A DNA stretch of 64,000 nt, from assembly GCA_965230485.1 (NCBI GenBank), contig CBDDLA010000001.1, positions 2,356,001 through 2,420,000 of the forward strand, in the 5' to 3' direction. Positions within the stretch are counted from its first letter, which is position 1. The number at the start of each line of letters is the position of its first letter. Both the position numbers and the translations under genes were made by a program. The notes beneath the pieces were generated by a model. It was given only the letters and a program-made list of their open reading frames with translations, was not told where the DNA came from and searched no databases. Source of the stretch: Putridiphycobacter sp965230485. GTDB lineage: Bacteria; Bacteroidota; Bacteroidia; Flavobacteriales_D; Crocinitomicaceae. Shown piece after piece: positions 26,267-35,299 of this stretch.

Positions 26267-28591
26267 CTATTTTTTCCTATGTCTTAGAAATAAGAAAATT
26301 AAAACTAATAAAATGCTCCCGAAAATTGCACTGAATATCCGTAGGTTCTTTCGTTTCTTTATGGCTATCTCTTCATCCAATAAAGCTCTGGTATACGAAG
26401 GATTGGGCATTAAAGGGGTTGGCTTCTGAATCAACCATTGATCACTTTTGGTTCTGGAAGAATCTGGCGAACTAAGTGCTAGTGAAAATGCTGTGTCAAT
26501 TGTCAAATGATGGTCTACATTATAAACTATGTAGTCTACCAGCAAGCCTTGTTCATCATACAGTTTCAAAAACTCTCCTTTTTGTGATAGACCGAAATTA
26601 ATATTACCATTAACAAGATCCTTATCTAAAAATTTCATTTCAGCAATGAGGTTGCTTCGTTCTGCAAGTATTAGATAACCCTTTGGTTTTATCACTCCTC
26701 CTTTAATTTTATGACCTTTTTTATAAGACTTATCTGTTATTAACCATCCTTTTATGTCTATACTCTGATCGGTATTATTATATAGTTCTATCCAATCCTT
26801 TGAGGAATCTTTTTCAATTTGTTTAAAGTTGATTTCATTGAAAATGATTTTGTTTTTAAATTGGCTTGAATCTTTTGGAACTATAATCGGCTCAAAAAAA
26901 ATGTCTTTGGACGGTTCAAATTCAATAATTTCTGTAGTCTCCGGTCTACCTTTCCAACCAATTAACTTATAATCATGTTTCGGCTTTACACTAATCTTCT
27001 GAGGGATATTTGTAAAATATTTCCCTGTAAAGTCCCTATCTAAATTCAGGCTATTTAGTTTAATTTTACAGGTATTGTCATCAGGTATGTTAACTGACAC
27101 GCTTATAAGCGTATCTAAACCAAATTTTTGGTCTAAATGTTGAAATAAATAGACTGGTCTTTTTTTAATAAACTCTTTAACAATATTGATATTTTTTTCC
27201 CAGGACTCAAGAGTAGAGCCCCAACGCTTTTGATGAAAAGGAATCTCTGCTTCTATTTTTTTAGCCATCCGATTTAATAAAGCCACAGCCGTATCAGAAT
27301 GAAAGCAAGTATTTAAATAATCACAAAATGTATTAATATATTGTTGCTCAAATTTTTTATTTTTAAGAAGCGTTCGAATAATAAAGGTGGACCATGATGG
27401 GTTGGGCCATTTTTCATTACTCGGTGTTGTAAATGTTTTTAATGTATTTGAAGCATATCCTTTTTTATTATCATTAGCGAGGCCCATATCCAAATCATAA
27501 AAAATCCAACGCCATTTTTTGCCCAGCTCTCGCTCTTTAAAATATCTAATGTTTCCTCCAGCATCTTTATTATCAGAATACACTTCTGCAATGTTATAGC
27601 TGATATAATCATGAATATCCATAAATTTTGATAACGAGTCTGCAATGCTATTATCTGACAAATCGTTTGTTCTTAAAAACCTCAGCAAAAATTTATAATC
27701 TTTTGAGTATCCATGCCTTTTTACACCATTGTGACGAAGAATATCGACATTGTTTTTGTCTACTTTAAAATTATCTTTTAAATAGTGTTCACTTATTTTT
27801 TCTCTCAAATTCTGAATCCCCCAATATTTACCATTTAAATAAATTATTGCGGGCTCATAGGCTTGAATTGCTATTCCAGTAGGTTTAGCAAGCTGTGTCA
27901 TAAAAGCATCCCTTAATTGTGTTCTTTTGAAATCTCCTCCCGAATTTCGTATAATAAAAGATTTATAATTTTTGTTTTTTCGCTCCTTGAAAATTGGATA
28001 AGCAAACCGGTTTTTACCATATTTCGATCGGGCAATTATAGCCAACGATTTCTGAGGTAACATCCTACTATATCCACCAAAAAGACTCATCCCGGCTAGC
28101 TGATTAATACAATTCTTACCGCTTGGAGTATACATTTCAACATTGCACTCATATTCCCACGATTTCCAAAAGTTGGCATTATAATAAGGCATTGTGGAGT
28201 CAGCACAACACCCTTTTTCATAAATACCTTTATCGTAACTCCAAAAATTGTTGGGATCAGATACAACTGACACAATTGGCAACGTATAAGTCCTTCCTAA
28301 AAAATAAGATTGGGTATTTATATCAGAACGCTTTCCGTCAATAAAAGTGACAGCTCGTAGCACAGTAACATCTGTTATTAAAATTGAGTCTTTATAAATC
28401 GAAGATCCAGTACCAGGCGCAGTACCATCTGTTGTATAATAGATAGCGGAATGTCCTTCAGCCTCCATTTTAACGTAAAACGACTGTTCAAACACACCGC
28501 CATTTGGCACTAATTTAACCCCGCTCGACCAGCAGAAAAGTGGTAATAAGGCCAATATTAAAACCAACAAAAAACGTCTCATATGATCCAA
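26267..28591 (-). CDS. CotH kinase-like protein with chitobiase-type and lamin-tail domains
   Basis: A 774-residue exported protein. After a signal peptide (LILALLPLFCWSSG) comes a chitobiase/hexosaminidase C-terminal-like domain (AIYYTTDGTAPGTGSSIYKD). A CotH-type kinase domain spans about 120-440: RNSGGDFKRTQLRDAFMTQL, GKYWGIQNLREKI and WIFYDLDMGLAND, the last being a candidate metal-binding segment. A lamin-tail domain follows near 600-690 (IIFNEINF, DWIELYNNTDQSIDIKGWLI). The C-terminus is a transmembrane anchor and a basic tail (LLVLIFLFLRHRKK). CotH phosphorylates spore-coat proteins in Bacillus; here it would act at the cell surface. No T9SS tail is present. Confidence 0.8.
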   Translation of the reverse strand: MDHMRRFLLVLILALLPLFCWSSGVKLVPNGGVFEQSFYVKMEAEGHSAIYYTTDGTAPGTGSSIYKDSILITDVTVLRAVTFIDGKRSDINTQSYFLGRTYTLPIVSVVSDPNNFWSYDKGIYEKGCCADSTMPYYNANFWKSWEYECNVEMYTPSGKNCINQLAGMSLFGGYSRMLPQKSLAIIARSKYGKNRFAYPIFKERKNKNYKSFIIRNSGGDFKRTQLRDAFMTQLAKPTGIAIQAYEPAIIYLNGKYWGIQNLREKISEHYLKDNFKVDKNNVDILRHNGVKRHGYSKDYKFLLRFLRTNDLSDNSIADSLSKFMDIHDYISYNIAEVYSDNKDAGGNIRYFKERELGKKWRWIFYDLDMGLANDNKKGYASNTLKTFTTPSNEKWPNPSWSTFIIRTLLKNKKFEQQYINTFCDYLNTCFHSDTAVALLNRMAKKIEAEIPFHQKRWGSTLESWEKNINIVKEFIKKRPVYLFQHLDQKFGLDTLISVSVNIPDDNTCKIKLNSLNLDRDFTGKYFTNIPQKISVKPKHDYKLIGWKGRPETTEIIEFEPSKDIFFEPIIVPKDSSQFKNKIIFNEINFKQIEKDSSKDWIELYNNTDQSIDIKGWLITDKSYKKGHKIKGGVIKPKGYLILAERSNLIAEMKFLDKDLVNGNINFGLSQKGEFLKLYDEQGLLVDYIVYNVDHHLTIDTAFSLALSSPDSSRTKSDQWLIQKPTPLMPNPSYTRALLDEEIAIKKRKNLRIFSAIFGSILLVLIFLFLRHRKK

Positions 28592-28686
28592 ATGTATCCA
28601 GAAAACTGGCTATTTTCATCATGTTGTTTAAAGTAATTATTAAGTGTGAATGTTTAATAATTATTCGAACACTACGATACAACATC

Positions 28687-28694
28687 TATATTTG
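28687..28694 (+). promoter_or_regulatory. Candidate -7 element TATATTTG
   Basis: A TAnnTTTG match ending 17 bp before the ATG at 28712. No TTG at the -33 distance. Confidence 0.35.
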
Positions 28695-28711
28695 CCACTA
28701 ATTTAGTGTCC

Positions 28712-28936
28712 ATGTCAAGCATCAACTTTACTGATATTTTGGGTTACACCGCCATGGTGGTATTGCTTATCTCTTTTCTGATGAAAAAAGTAGTCTACCT
28801 TCGACTCGTTAACACAATAGGGTGTACGTTTTTTGTGATATGGGGGTTGATTATAGAGGAATGGCCAGTGGTTATTACCAACCTGGGAATCATTTTTATT
28901 AATGCCTATTATCTAATTAAAACCTATAGAAATTAG
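28712..28936 (+). CDS. Small YgjV-like inner-membrane protein
   Basis: A 74-residue hydrophobic protein with about three membrane helices (GYTAMVVLLISFLMKKVVYL, LVNTIGCTFFVIWGLII, VVITNLGIIFINAYYLI). The pattern and the RLVNTIGC segment resemble the YgjV/SWEET-like small membrane family. The frame could be read from a GTG at 28706, but the ATG at 28712 is preferred. Function is not known; a small-solute transporter is only a possibility. Confidence 0.65.
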   Translation: MSSINFTDILGYTAMVVLLISFLMKKVVYLRLVNTIGCTFFVIWGLIIEEWPVVITNLGIIFINAYYLIKTYRN

Positions 28937-29007
28937 CGAGTTAGGGTAGTTAACATATCCTTAACAAATATGACAATTATCATTTTTTCGTTAAATCTTT
29001 CATTTCC

Positions 29008-29030
29008 TTATTTAGATTTATTATAAATAA
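29008..29030. promoter_or_regulatory. Operator copy 1: TTATTTAGA-N5-TATAAATAA
   Basis: A 23-bp near-perfect inverted repeat (TTATTTAGA, TTTAT, TATAAATAA) 46 bp centre-to-centre from a second copy. The two flank the -7 element at 29033-29040, a classical arrangement for repression. The iron-uptake genes downstream suggest a metal-responsive regulator, but that is inference. Confidence 0.65.
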
Positions 29031-29032
29031 TT

Positions 29033-29040
29033 TATATTTG
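29033..29040 (+). promoter_or_regulatory. -7 promoter element TATATTTG of the iron operon
   Basis: TATATTTG matches TAnnTTTG. It lies between the two operator copies. No TTG is found at the -33 distance; the upstream operator occupies that region. Confidence 0.5.
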
Positions 29041-29053
29041 TGCCGAAATGCGC

Positions 29054-29076
29054 TTATTTAGATTTAATATAAATAA
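29054..29076. promoter_or_regulatory. Operator copy 2
   Basis: The same 23-bp sequence as copy 1 with one base changed (TTTAA instead of TTTAT in the spacer). It lies just downstream of the predicted transcription start and 9 bp before the first ATG, so a bound protein would block transcription. Confidence 0.65.
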
Positions 29077-29085
29077 AGAAATACC

Positions 29086-30327
29086 ATGAAAATGAAAAAA
29101 ATGGCTCTTATTGTTGGAGCACTATCGATCGCAGCGATAAGCTGTAAAAAAGAAGGCTGTACAGACGAGACAGCTACAAATTATTCGGAAGAAGCTAAAA
29201 AAGATGATGGTTCTTGTGTATATGATGACCACGATCATGACCATGATAAAATGGAAGTTCCATCCACTTATGTCTTCTCTAGAGATGGAAATTCAACTGT
29301 AAGCTTTTCAGGTCAAACTCAGCGTTTAGAGATGTTGTCTGAAATAACGAGCTATATGAAAACTGCTAATACTGCAGGCAATGAAGTTTTAGCTGAGCAA
29401 TTAAAAGACATGTATTCAAATACTGGGTTTTCTTGGACAGATGGTAGCAACTTAGGTTTAACAGGATCATCTAAACAATTGAAAAGCAAAACGGCTTATG
29501 GTATTGCGGGCGGTTCTCCAGATACTGGTGTTCAAGCAATGTTTGAAGGGTATATGGATGAATTGGCAACAATAAGTGGCACTACCGTTACTGGAATAGA
29601 AGATGGTGCTCCCGGCGTTTCAGGTGTTTGGCCAAATGATGGTGTAAAAGGGCCTTATTTAATGGATGGAAACGGAATAGAGTTTGTACAATTAATTGAA
29701 AAAGGGTTAATGTGTGCAGTATTCATGAACCAAATGACTGTACATTACCTTGGTGGAATTGACCAAGACGACAATGAAGTTGCTGTTGATGAAACTGCAG
29801 GTAAGTATTACACTGAAATGGAGCACCACTGGGACGAAGCGTTTGGCTATTTTACATCTGCGATCAATTTTCCTGCTTCAGGAACAGATCGATTCTGGGG
29901 TAAATATGCTTCAGGCAGAGAAGCTGTAATTCAATCCGGAACAAAAATAATGGACGCGTTCTTAAAAGGAAGAACTGCTATTGTTAATAAAGATTATACT
30001 ACAAGAGATTCACAAGCAACCATCATTAATGATGAAATTGAAAGAGCTTGTGCAGGAACGGCCATTCACTATTTGAATTCAGCAAAAGCAAACATTACAA
30101 GCAGTACTGCTAGAAATCATGTACTCTCAGAAGCTTATGCCTTTTTAAATGGATTAAAATACGGTTATAATGCTATTAACAGTAAAGGGATGACCACATC
30201 TGAGATTGATACAGCATTAGGTTACTTTGGAACCGATTTTAATGCCATGACAATAGCTGATATGAACAACTGTATTGACTTAATTGCCTCAAAAACAGAT
30301 TTAGAATCCGTAAAATCACAATTATAA
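29086..30327 (+). CDS. DUF4856-type lipoprotein
   Basis: A 413-residue lipoprotein with lipobox AAISC. The mature N-terminus holds a Cys/Asp motif (CTDETATNY, KDDGSCVY) and a His/Asp run (DDHDHDHDKM) that could bind metal. The rest is helical with many acidic and Trp/Tyr residues (MEHHWDEAFGYFTSAINFPA), as in the DUF4856 family, which almost always accompanies imelysin and FecA-type receptors in Bacteroidota. It is the first gene of the operon, ending in a strong hairpin terminator before the imelysin gene, which could reduce expression of the rest. Confidence 0.78.
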   Translation: MKMKKMALIVGALSIAAISCKKEGCTDETATNYSEEAKKDDGSCVYDDHDHDHDKMEVPSTYVFSRDGNSTVSFSGQTQRLEMLSEITSYMKTANTAGNEVLAEQLKDMYSNTGFSWTDGSNLGLTGSSKQLKSKTAYGIAGGSPDTGVQAMFEGYMDELATISGTTVTGIEDGAPGVSGVWPNDGVKGPYLMDGNGIEFVQLIEKGLMCAVFMNQMTVHYLGGIDQDDNEVAVDETAGKYYTEMEHHWDEAFGYFTSAINFPASGTDRFWGKYASGREAVIQSGTKIMDAFLKGRTAIVNKDYTTRDSQATIINDEIERACAGTAIHYLNSAKANITSSTARNHVLSEAYAFLNGLKYGYNAINSKGMTTSEIDTALGYFGTDFNAMTIADMNNCIDLIASKTDLESVKSQL

Positions 30328-30336
30328 TAATTATTT

Positions 30337-30374
30337 AACCGCTAGTTGCTTGGGTTGCTAGCGGTTGTTTTTTA
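30337..30374 (+). terminator. Intra-operon terminator between the lipoprotein and imelysin
   Basis: A 9-bp perfect stem AACCGCTAG / CTAGCGGTT with loop TTGCTTGGGTTG, then GTTTTTT. It follows the first gene of the iron operon by a few bases and could lower transcription of the three downstream genes relative to the first. Confidence 0.75.
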
Positions 30375-30386
30375 ACACCAATCAAG

Positions 30387-31508
30387 ATGTCTAAGATTTA
30401 CTTACTATTATTTGCGGGTCTTCTTCTGTTCATTCCTGCCAGCTGTAAAAAGAAGGAGCAAGAAGAAGAGGAGTGCTTGAACACCTCTTTTGACCGAAAG
30501 GAAATGGTAAGTAATTTAACGACACAATATATTGTACCTGCATATGATAACTACGTTCAAAAAGCAGAGGCGTTAAATAATAAAGTAAATAGTTTTGCAT
30601 CAACACCATCCGAGGCCTTTTTGACTGAATGCCGAAATGCCTGGAAAGCACTGGCTATGGCCTGGCAAAGTGTTGCATTTCTTGAGTTTGGACCTGCAGA
30701 GAACATAGGGCTTCGTAGCCAAACTAACCTTTATCCTGTTGACACAGCTCTAATAAATAACAATATTGCTTCAGGAGGTACAAACCTTGGGTTGCCTAAT
30801 AACTATGTTGCTAAAGGCATACAAGCTATTGATTATTTATTGTTCCTGCCTAATTTATCTGAAGCAGATATTGTTCAGGAATATTTAAATTCTACAGAAA
30901 AGAAAGACTACTTAAAGGCCTTGAGTCAAGAACTATTAGATAATGCTAAGACCGTAGCTTCGGATTGGGGCTCTGAGTCAACGGACTTCATAAACAATAC
31001 TGCAAGTAATGCACAAGGAAGTGCGGTAAGTATTATTGTAAATGCACTAAGCGAGCATTATGAGGCTTTTGCAAGAAAAGGGAAACTTGGTATCCCAGTT
31101 GGCATTTTCAATGGATTTTCACAAACACCATTACCTGGACATGCAGAAGCGTTTTATTCAGGTTATTCTTTGGAATTACTTATTGGTCATATGGAAGCCA
31201 TCCAAACATTCATAAAAGGAGAGGGGTTCGCAACCGGTGGAAATGGTTTAGGCCTTGATGATTATGCTGACTTCGTTTCTGCCAAGAAAGGAGATGAAAA
31301 CCTCTCAAGCGCTATCAATACTCAAATAGAGAACATCATCACTGATATAGAATCCTTTTCTGCTCCATTAAGCCAGTATGTAACAAGTAATCCTGCAGAA
31401 TCTAAGGATGCTTACCAATCTATGCAGAAACTAGTTCCATTGATAAAAGTAGACCTAACATCTGCCCTTGGTGTATTAATCACATACCAGGATAATGATG
31501 GAGATTAA
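30387..31508 (+). CDS. Imelysin-family periplasmic lipoprotein (IrpA-like)
   Basis: A 373-residue imelysin/EfeO-M75-like protein. The signal peptide ends in a lipobox (FIPASC). Imelysin features include the IQAIDYLLFLP segment (equivalent of the GxHAIEFLLW motif), and AEAFYSGYSLELLIGHMEAI. The family binds iron or iron complexes at the outside of the cell and is often iron-regulated. The next gene starts 10 bp downstream, fitting a four-gene operon. Confidence 0.88.
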   Translation: MSKIYLLLFAGLLLFIPASCKKKEQEEEECLNTSFDRKEMVSNLTTQYIVPAYDNYVQKAEALNNKVNSFASTPSEAFLTECRNAWKALAMAWQSVAFLEFGPAENIGLRSQTNLYPVDTALINNNIASGGTNLGLPNNYVAKGIQAIDYLLFLPNLSEADIVQEYLNSTEKKDYLKALSQELLDNAKTVASDWGSESTDFINNTASNAQGSAVSIIVNALSEHYEAFARKGKLGIPVGIFNGFSQTPLPGHAEAFYSGYSLELLIGHMEAIQTFIKGEGFATGGNGLGLDDYADFVSAKKGDENLSSAINTQIENIITDIESFSAPLSQYVTSNPAESKDAYQSMQKLVPLIKVDLTSALGVLITYQDNDGD

Positions 31509-31518
31509 AACACGCTAA

Positions 31519-32883
31519 ATGGTTCAGGTATTAAACCGTTTTCAGAAACCCGAAAACATAGCCCCTTTGGTGATGTTTCGGATCATTTTTGGATTAATGG
31601 TTTTTTACAGCACTCTAAGGTTTATTCTTAAGGGGTGGGTATTTGATCTTTATGTTATCCCAAAGTATTATTTTACCTATTACGGTTTCGACTGGGTAAA
31701 ACCTTTGAATGAATTAGGAATGTACGCTGTTTTCAGTCTCATGCTCCTTTCTGCTATTGGAATTATTTTAGGTTATCGGTATAAGTTAAGTGCAATTTTA
31801 TTCTTTTTATTATTCACTTATGTTGAATTAATAGACAAAACCAATTACCTAAACCATTATTACTTCGTTAGCCTGGTTTCTTTTTTACTCATTATTGTGC
31901 CTGCTGGAAATTCGTTTTCTCTGGACGTAAAACAAGGTAGGGCAAAAGCTTATACTTCTGTTCCTAAATGGACCATTGATATATTTAAGTTTCAATTGGG
32001 GGTCGTCTATTTTTTTGCAGGTGTGGCGAAACTAAACTATCATTGGTTGTTTGAAGCACAGCCACTTACAAACTGGTTAAAGCACCAATCCGACTTATCG
32101 CTTATTGGTCCATTGATGAAATATGAAGTGACAGCCTTCCTTTTTTCGTGGTTTGGAGCTATCTATGATTTATCCATTCCATTCATCCTACTATCAAAAA
32201 AATGGCGTCTTCTTGGCTACTTTTTAGTCATTATTTTTCATGTCTTAACGGCCGTTATGTTCCCGATTGGTGTTTTCCCTTTTGTGATGATTGGTTGTAC
32301 ACTCGTGTTTTTTTCTGTTGATTTTCACAAAAAAGCCCTTTCACTTATATCCCGCTTATTTAAGATTTCATCTGATATTACTGCTGCTTCCAAAAGTAAG
32401 TATACAACACCTCAATTTCTGTCTGTTTTTTTGATTATTTATGTAATAGTCCAGTTAATGATGCCCTTCAGATATACATTATATCCAGGAAAGTTATTTT
32501 GGAACGAACAAGGCTATCGATTTAGTTGGCGGGTCATGCTAATCGAAAAAGCTGGATATGCTGAGTTTCTTATTAGTGATGAAGTGACCAAAGGGCACTT
32601 AGTGGTTAACAATGCCGATTATCTAACACCACAGCAAGAAAAAATGATGGCTACACAGCCCGACATGATTCTACAGTTTGCCCATTATTTGCGTGACGAG
32701 TTCAAAGACAGCGTCTGGCACGAAAGTAATAGGTCTATTACCATTAAGAACCCAGTGGTAAAAGTCCATTCTTATGTATCATTATTTAATGAAGGAAGTA
32801 GGGCATTTATCGATCCTAGTATTAACTTAGCCGCCCAAAAAAGAGGGTGGCATCATAAAAATTGGGTCGTAAACTATGAATAA
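31519..32883 (+). CDS. HTTM-domain membrane protein
   Basis: A 454-residue multi-pass membrane protein (about seven helices in residues 20-320) of the HTTM/vitamin-K-dependent gamma-carboxylase-like group. Diagnostic parts are FRIIFGLMVFYSTLRFI, VELIDKTNYLNHYYFVSLVS and YFFAGVAKLNYHWLFEAQPL. A soluble C-terminal part follows. In Bacteroidota it is commonly encoded with imelysin and FecA-like receptors, so a role in iron acquisition is inferred rather than shown. It ends 8 bp inside the receptor gene. Confidence 0.85.
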   Translation: MVQVLNRFQKPENIAPLVMFRIIFGLMVFYSTLRFILKGWVFDLYVIPKYYFTYYGFDWVKPLNELGMYAVFSLMLLSAIGIILGYRYKLSAILFFLLFTYVELIDKTNYLNHYYFVSLVSFLLIIVPAGNSFSLDVKQGRAKAYTSVPKWTIDIFKFQLGVVYFFAGVAKLNYHWLFEAQPLTNWLKHQSDLSLIGPLMKYEVTAFLFSWFGAIYDLSIPFILLSKKWRLLGYFLVIIFHVLTAVMFPIGVFPFVMIGCTLVFFSVDFHKKALSLISRLFKISSDITAASKSKYTTPQFLSVFLIIYVIVQLMMPFRYTLYPGKLFWNEQGYRFSWRVMLIEKAGYAEFLISDEVTKGHLVVNNADYLTPQQEKMMATQPDMILQFAHYLRDEFKDSVWHESNRSITIKNPVVKVHSYVSLFNEGSRAFIDPSINLAAQKRGWHHKNWVVNYE

Positions 32884-35299
32884 GTTAATATCCATATTGT
32901 TCCTTTGTGTTAATTTTGGCATATTGGCCCAAAATGGTGGAGTCTTGATTGGCAAGGTGGTCGATACGAAGAAAAAAGAACCCGTTCCATTTGCCATTCT
33001 AGAGATTGAAGCGCTACAAAAAAAAGCAAATGCAGATATTCATGGGAATTTTGTACTCGAGGATATTCCCTTTTCAATCGTTGACGTAAAAGTTACTTTG
33101 TCTATTTACGATACCCTTATTCAATCTGTTGAGATTAAAAAAGATACGACCTTCTATGTATTTGCATTGCAAAGCAGTAATCTAACACTCCAGTCTATTA
33201 CTGTTAAAGATGATTCGGATATAGGTTTTAGCACCATTCGGAAAATGAGGCCAATCGAAGGTGTCCTCATCAGTAAGGGAAAGAAAACAGAAGTCATTTC
33301 TATGGAGCAAATGAATACCAATAAGGCTGTTAATATTGGTAGACAGATTTATGCACGAATTCCAGGACTCAATATTTGGGAAAGTGATGGTGCAGGTATT
33401 CAGCTAGGGATTGGTGGTCGTGGATTAAGTCCAACCCGGACCAGTAATTTCAACACCCGCCAAAATGGCTACGACATTAGTGCTGATGCATTAGGGTACC
33501 CAGAAAGCTATTATACGCCGCCAAGTGAAGCTGTAGAGGAAATTCAGTTAATTCGCGGAGCAGCCTCTCTTCAGTTTGGAACCCAATTTGGAGGATTGCT
33601 AAACTTTGTGCTTAACAAGGGCGCTGAAAACAAACCTTTTGAATTAGTGGCCAGGCATACAATTGGTTCATTTGGTCTAAACAGCTCTTTTTTAAGTATT
33701 GGTGGGTCGCAAAAAACCTGGAACTATTATGGGTATTACCAATACAAATTTGGGGATGATTGGAAGCCATTTTCTGCCTTTAAAGTGCACAATGCGGGTT
33801 TAAAGATTGAAAAGTACCTGTCGGATAAGTCGAGGGTAACTATTGATTTGACAAAAATGTATTATCTAGCCCAACAACCAGGTGGATTAACAGATGCACA
33901 ATTTGAAACTGATCCAAGCATTGTGAATAGAGAAAGAAACTGGTTTGAAGTTGATTGGAACTTAGGAGCCCTTAATTATGATTACGAATTCAACAGCCGA
34001 ACCAGATTTAATACCCGTTTTTTTGGATTAATCGCCTCCAGAAAAGCAACTGGATTTTTAGGTCAAACCAATCGAATAGATCCGCTTGAAGAAAGAAATT
34101 TAATCTCAGGTATTTTTAGAAACTTTGGCAATGAAACACGATTTTTGAAGATATATGATGTCAAGGAAATGACCTGGGCTTACTTAGTTGGTCTTAGGTA
34201 TTATCAAGGATACAACTTAAGTCAGCAAGGCAATACAAGTGCCGGGAATTCACCTGACTTTGAATTTGTCCAGACTGACTATATAGATGGATCTCTTTAC
34301 GAATTTCCTAGCCAAAACTTTTCTTTATTCATTGAACATATTTTTAATATTAACCAACAGTTTAGCATCACTCCTGGTCTCCGGTTCGAAAATATTGAAA
34401 CAAATGCTGATGGTCAATTCAGGAATACAATTCTGGACTTAGCTGGCAATCCAATATTTGACACGTTAATAGCTGTAAATCGTACAAATAATCGTGCTTT
34501 TTTAATTGGTGGGGTAGGTATAAATTATAAGTTAAACGACTCGCTAGAGTTCTACAGCAACTTTTCTCAAAACTATAGAAGTATCAATTTTACGGACATG
34601 CAAATAGTCAACCCTAACTTTAGAATTGACCCTGACCTGCAAGACGAGCGTGGCTTCAATTTTGACATTGGAGCCAAAGGAGGCATAAAGAATAAGCTAA
34701 CCTTTGACATATCTGCTTTTGCTTTACTTTACGATAATAGAATAGGGACAACAATTCAAGAAGATACACTGTTATTTAGTACCTATCAATACAGAACTAA
34801 TATTGCCAAATCCATTACATTGGGAATAGAAGCAGTAGCTGAAATAAATCTATTAGATTGTTTTTTGAGTGAAAGCAAATGGGCAGACCTATTGCTTTTC
34901 GTTAATGCCTCTTATGTGAGTTCAAAATATTACCAGTCCATAGAGCCGGCATTTAATAATAAAAACGTGGAACTGGTTCCTCCATTTTCCTTAAAAACAG
35001 GATTAACTTACCGTTATAAATCGTTTTCAGCATCTTATCAATATTCCTTTACACAAGGTCATTTTAGCGACGCTACGAACTCAATTAGCCAAGCTAATGC
35101 CGTTAATGGGTTAATTCCTAGTTACCAGATTATGGATGCTTCTTTAAGGTATACCTTTAAACGATTTCAGTTAGAATCGGGCGTTAATAATCTAATGAAT
35201 TCTAGTTATTTCACTAGAAGAGCGGTGGCTTATCCTGGACCAGGAATCATACCTGCAGTACCAAGAAATATTTATGCAACGCTTCAGTTTAAACTATAG
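32876..35299 (+). CDS. TonB-dependent receptor, FecA-like
   Basis: An 807-residue outer-membrane receptor for an iron complex. A signal peptide ends near FGILAQNGG. A carboxypeptidase-regulatory-like N-terminal domain covers about residues 25-100 (VGKVVDTKKKEPVPFAILEI-type start). The plug follows (GRQIYARIPGLNIWE, IGGRGLSPTRTSNFN, IRGAASLQFGTQFGG), then a 22-strand barrel. The GRGL...Y.T.. plug style is that of FecA-like ferric citrate receptors. It ends on the strong final beta strand YATLQFKL. Overlap with the preceding gene implies coupling. Confidence 0.92.
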   Translation: MNKLISILFLCVNFGILAQNGGVLIGKVVDTKKKEPVPFAILEIEALQKKANADIHGNFVLEDIPFSIVDVKVTLSIYDTLIQSVEIKKDTTFYVFALQSSNLTLQSITVKDDSDIGFSTIRKMRPIEGVLISKGKKTEVISMEQMNTNKAVNIGRQIYARIPGLNIWESDGAGIQLGIGGRGLSPTRTSNFNTRQNGYDISADALGYPESYYTPPSEAVEEIQLIRGAASLQFGTQFGGLLNFVLNKGAENKPFELVARHTIGSFGLNSSFLSIGGSQKTWNYYGYYQYKFGDDWKPFSAFKVHNAGLKIEKYLSDKSRVTIDLTKMYYLAQQPGGLTDAQFETDPSIVNRERNWFEVDWNLGALNYDYEFNSRTRFNTRFFGLIASRKATGFLGQTNRIDPLEERNLISGIFRNFGNETRFLKIYDVKEMTWAYLVGLRYYQGYNLSQQGNTSAGNSPDFEFVQTDYIDGSLYEFPSQNFSLFIEHIFNINQQFSITPGLRFENIETNADGQFRNTILDLAGNPIFDTLIAVNRTNNRAFLIGGVGINYKLNDSLEFYSNFSQNYRSINFTDMQIVNPNFRIDPDLQDERGFNFDIGAKGGIKNKLTFDISAFALLYDNRIGTTIQEDTLLFSTYQYRTNIAKSITLGIEAVAEINLLDCFLSESKWADLLLFVNASYVSSKYYQSIEPAFNNKNVELVPPFSLKTGLTYRYKSFSASYQYSFTQGHFSDATNSISQANAVNGLIPSYQIMDASLRYTFKRFQLESGVNNLMNSSYFTRRAVAYPGPGIIPAVPRNIYATLQFKL

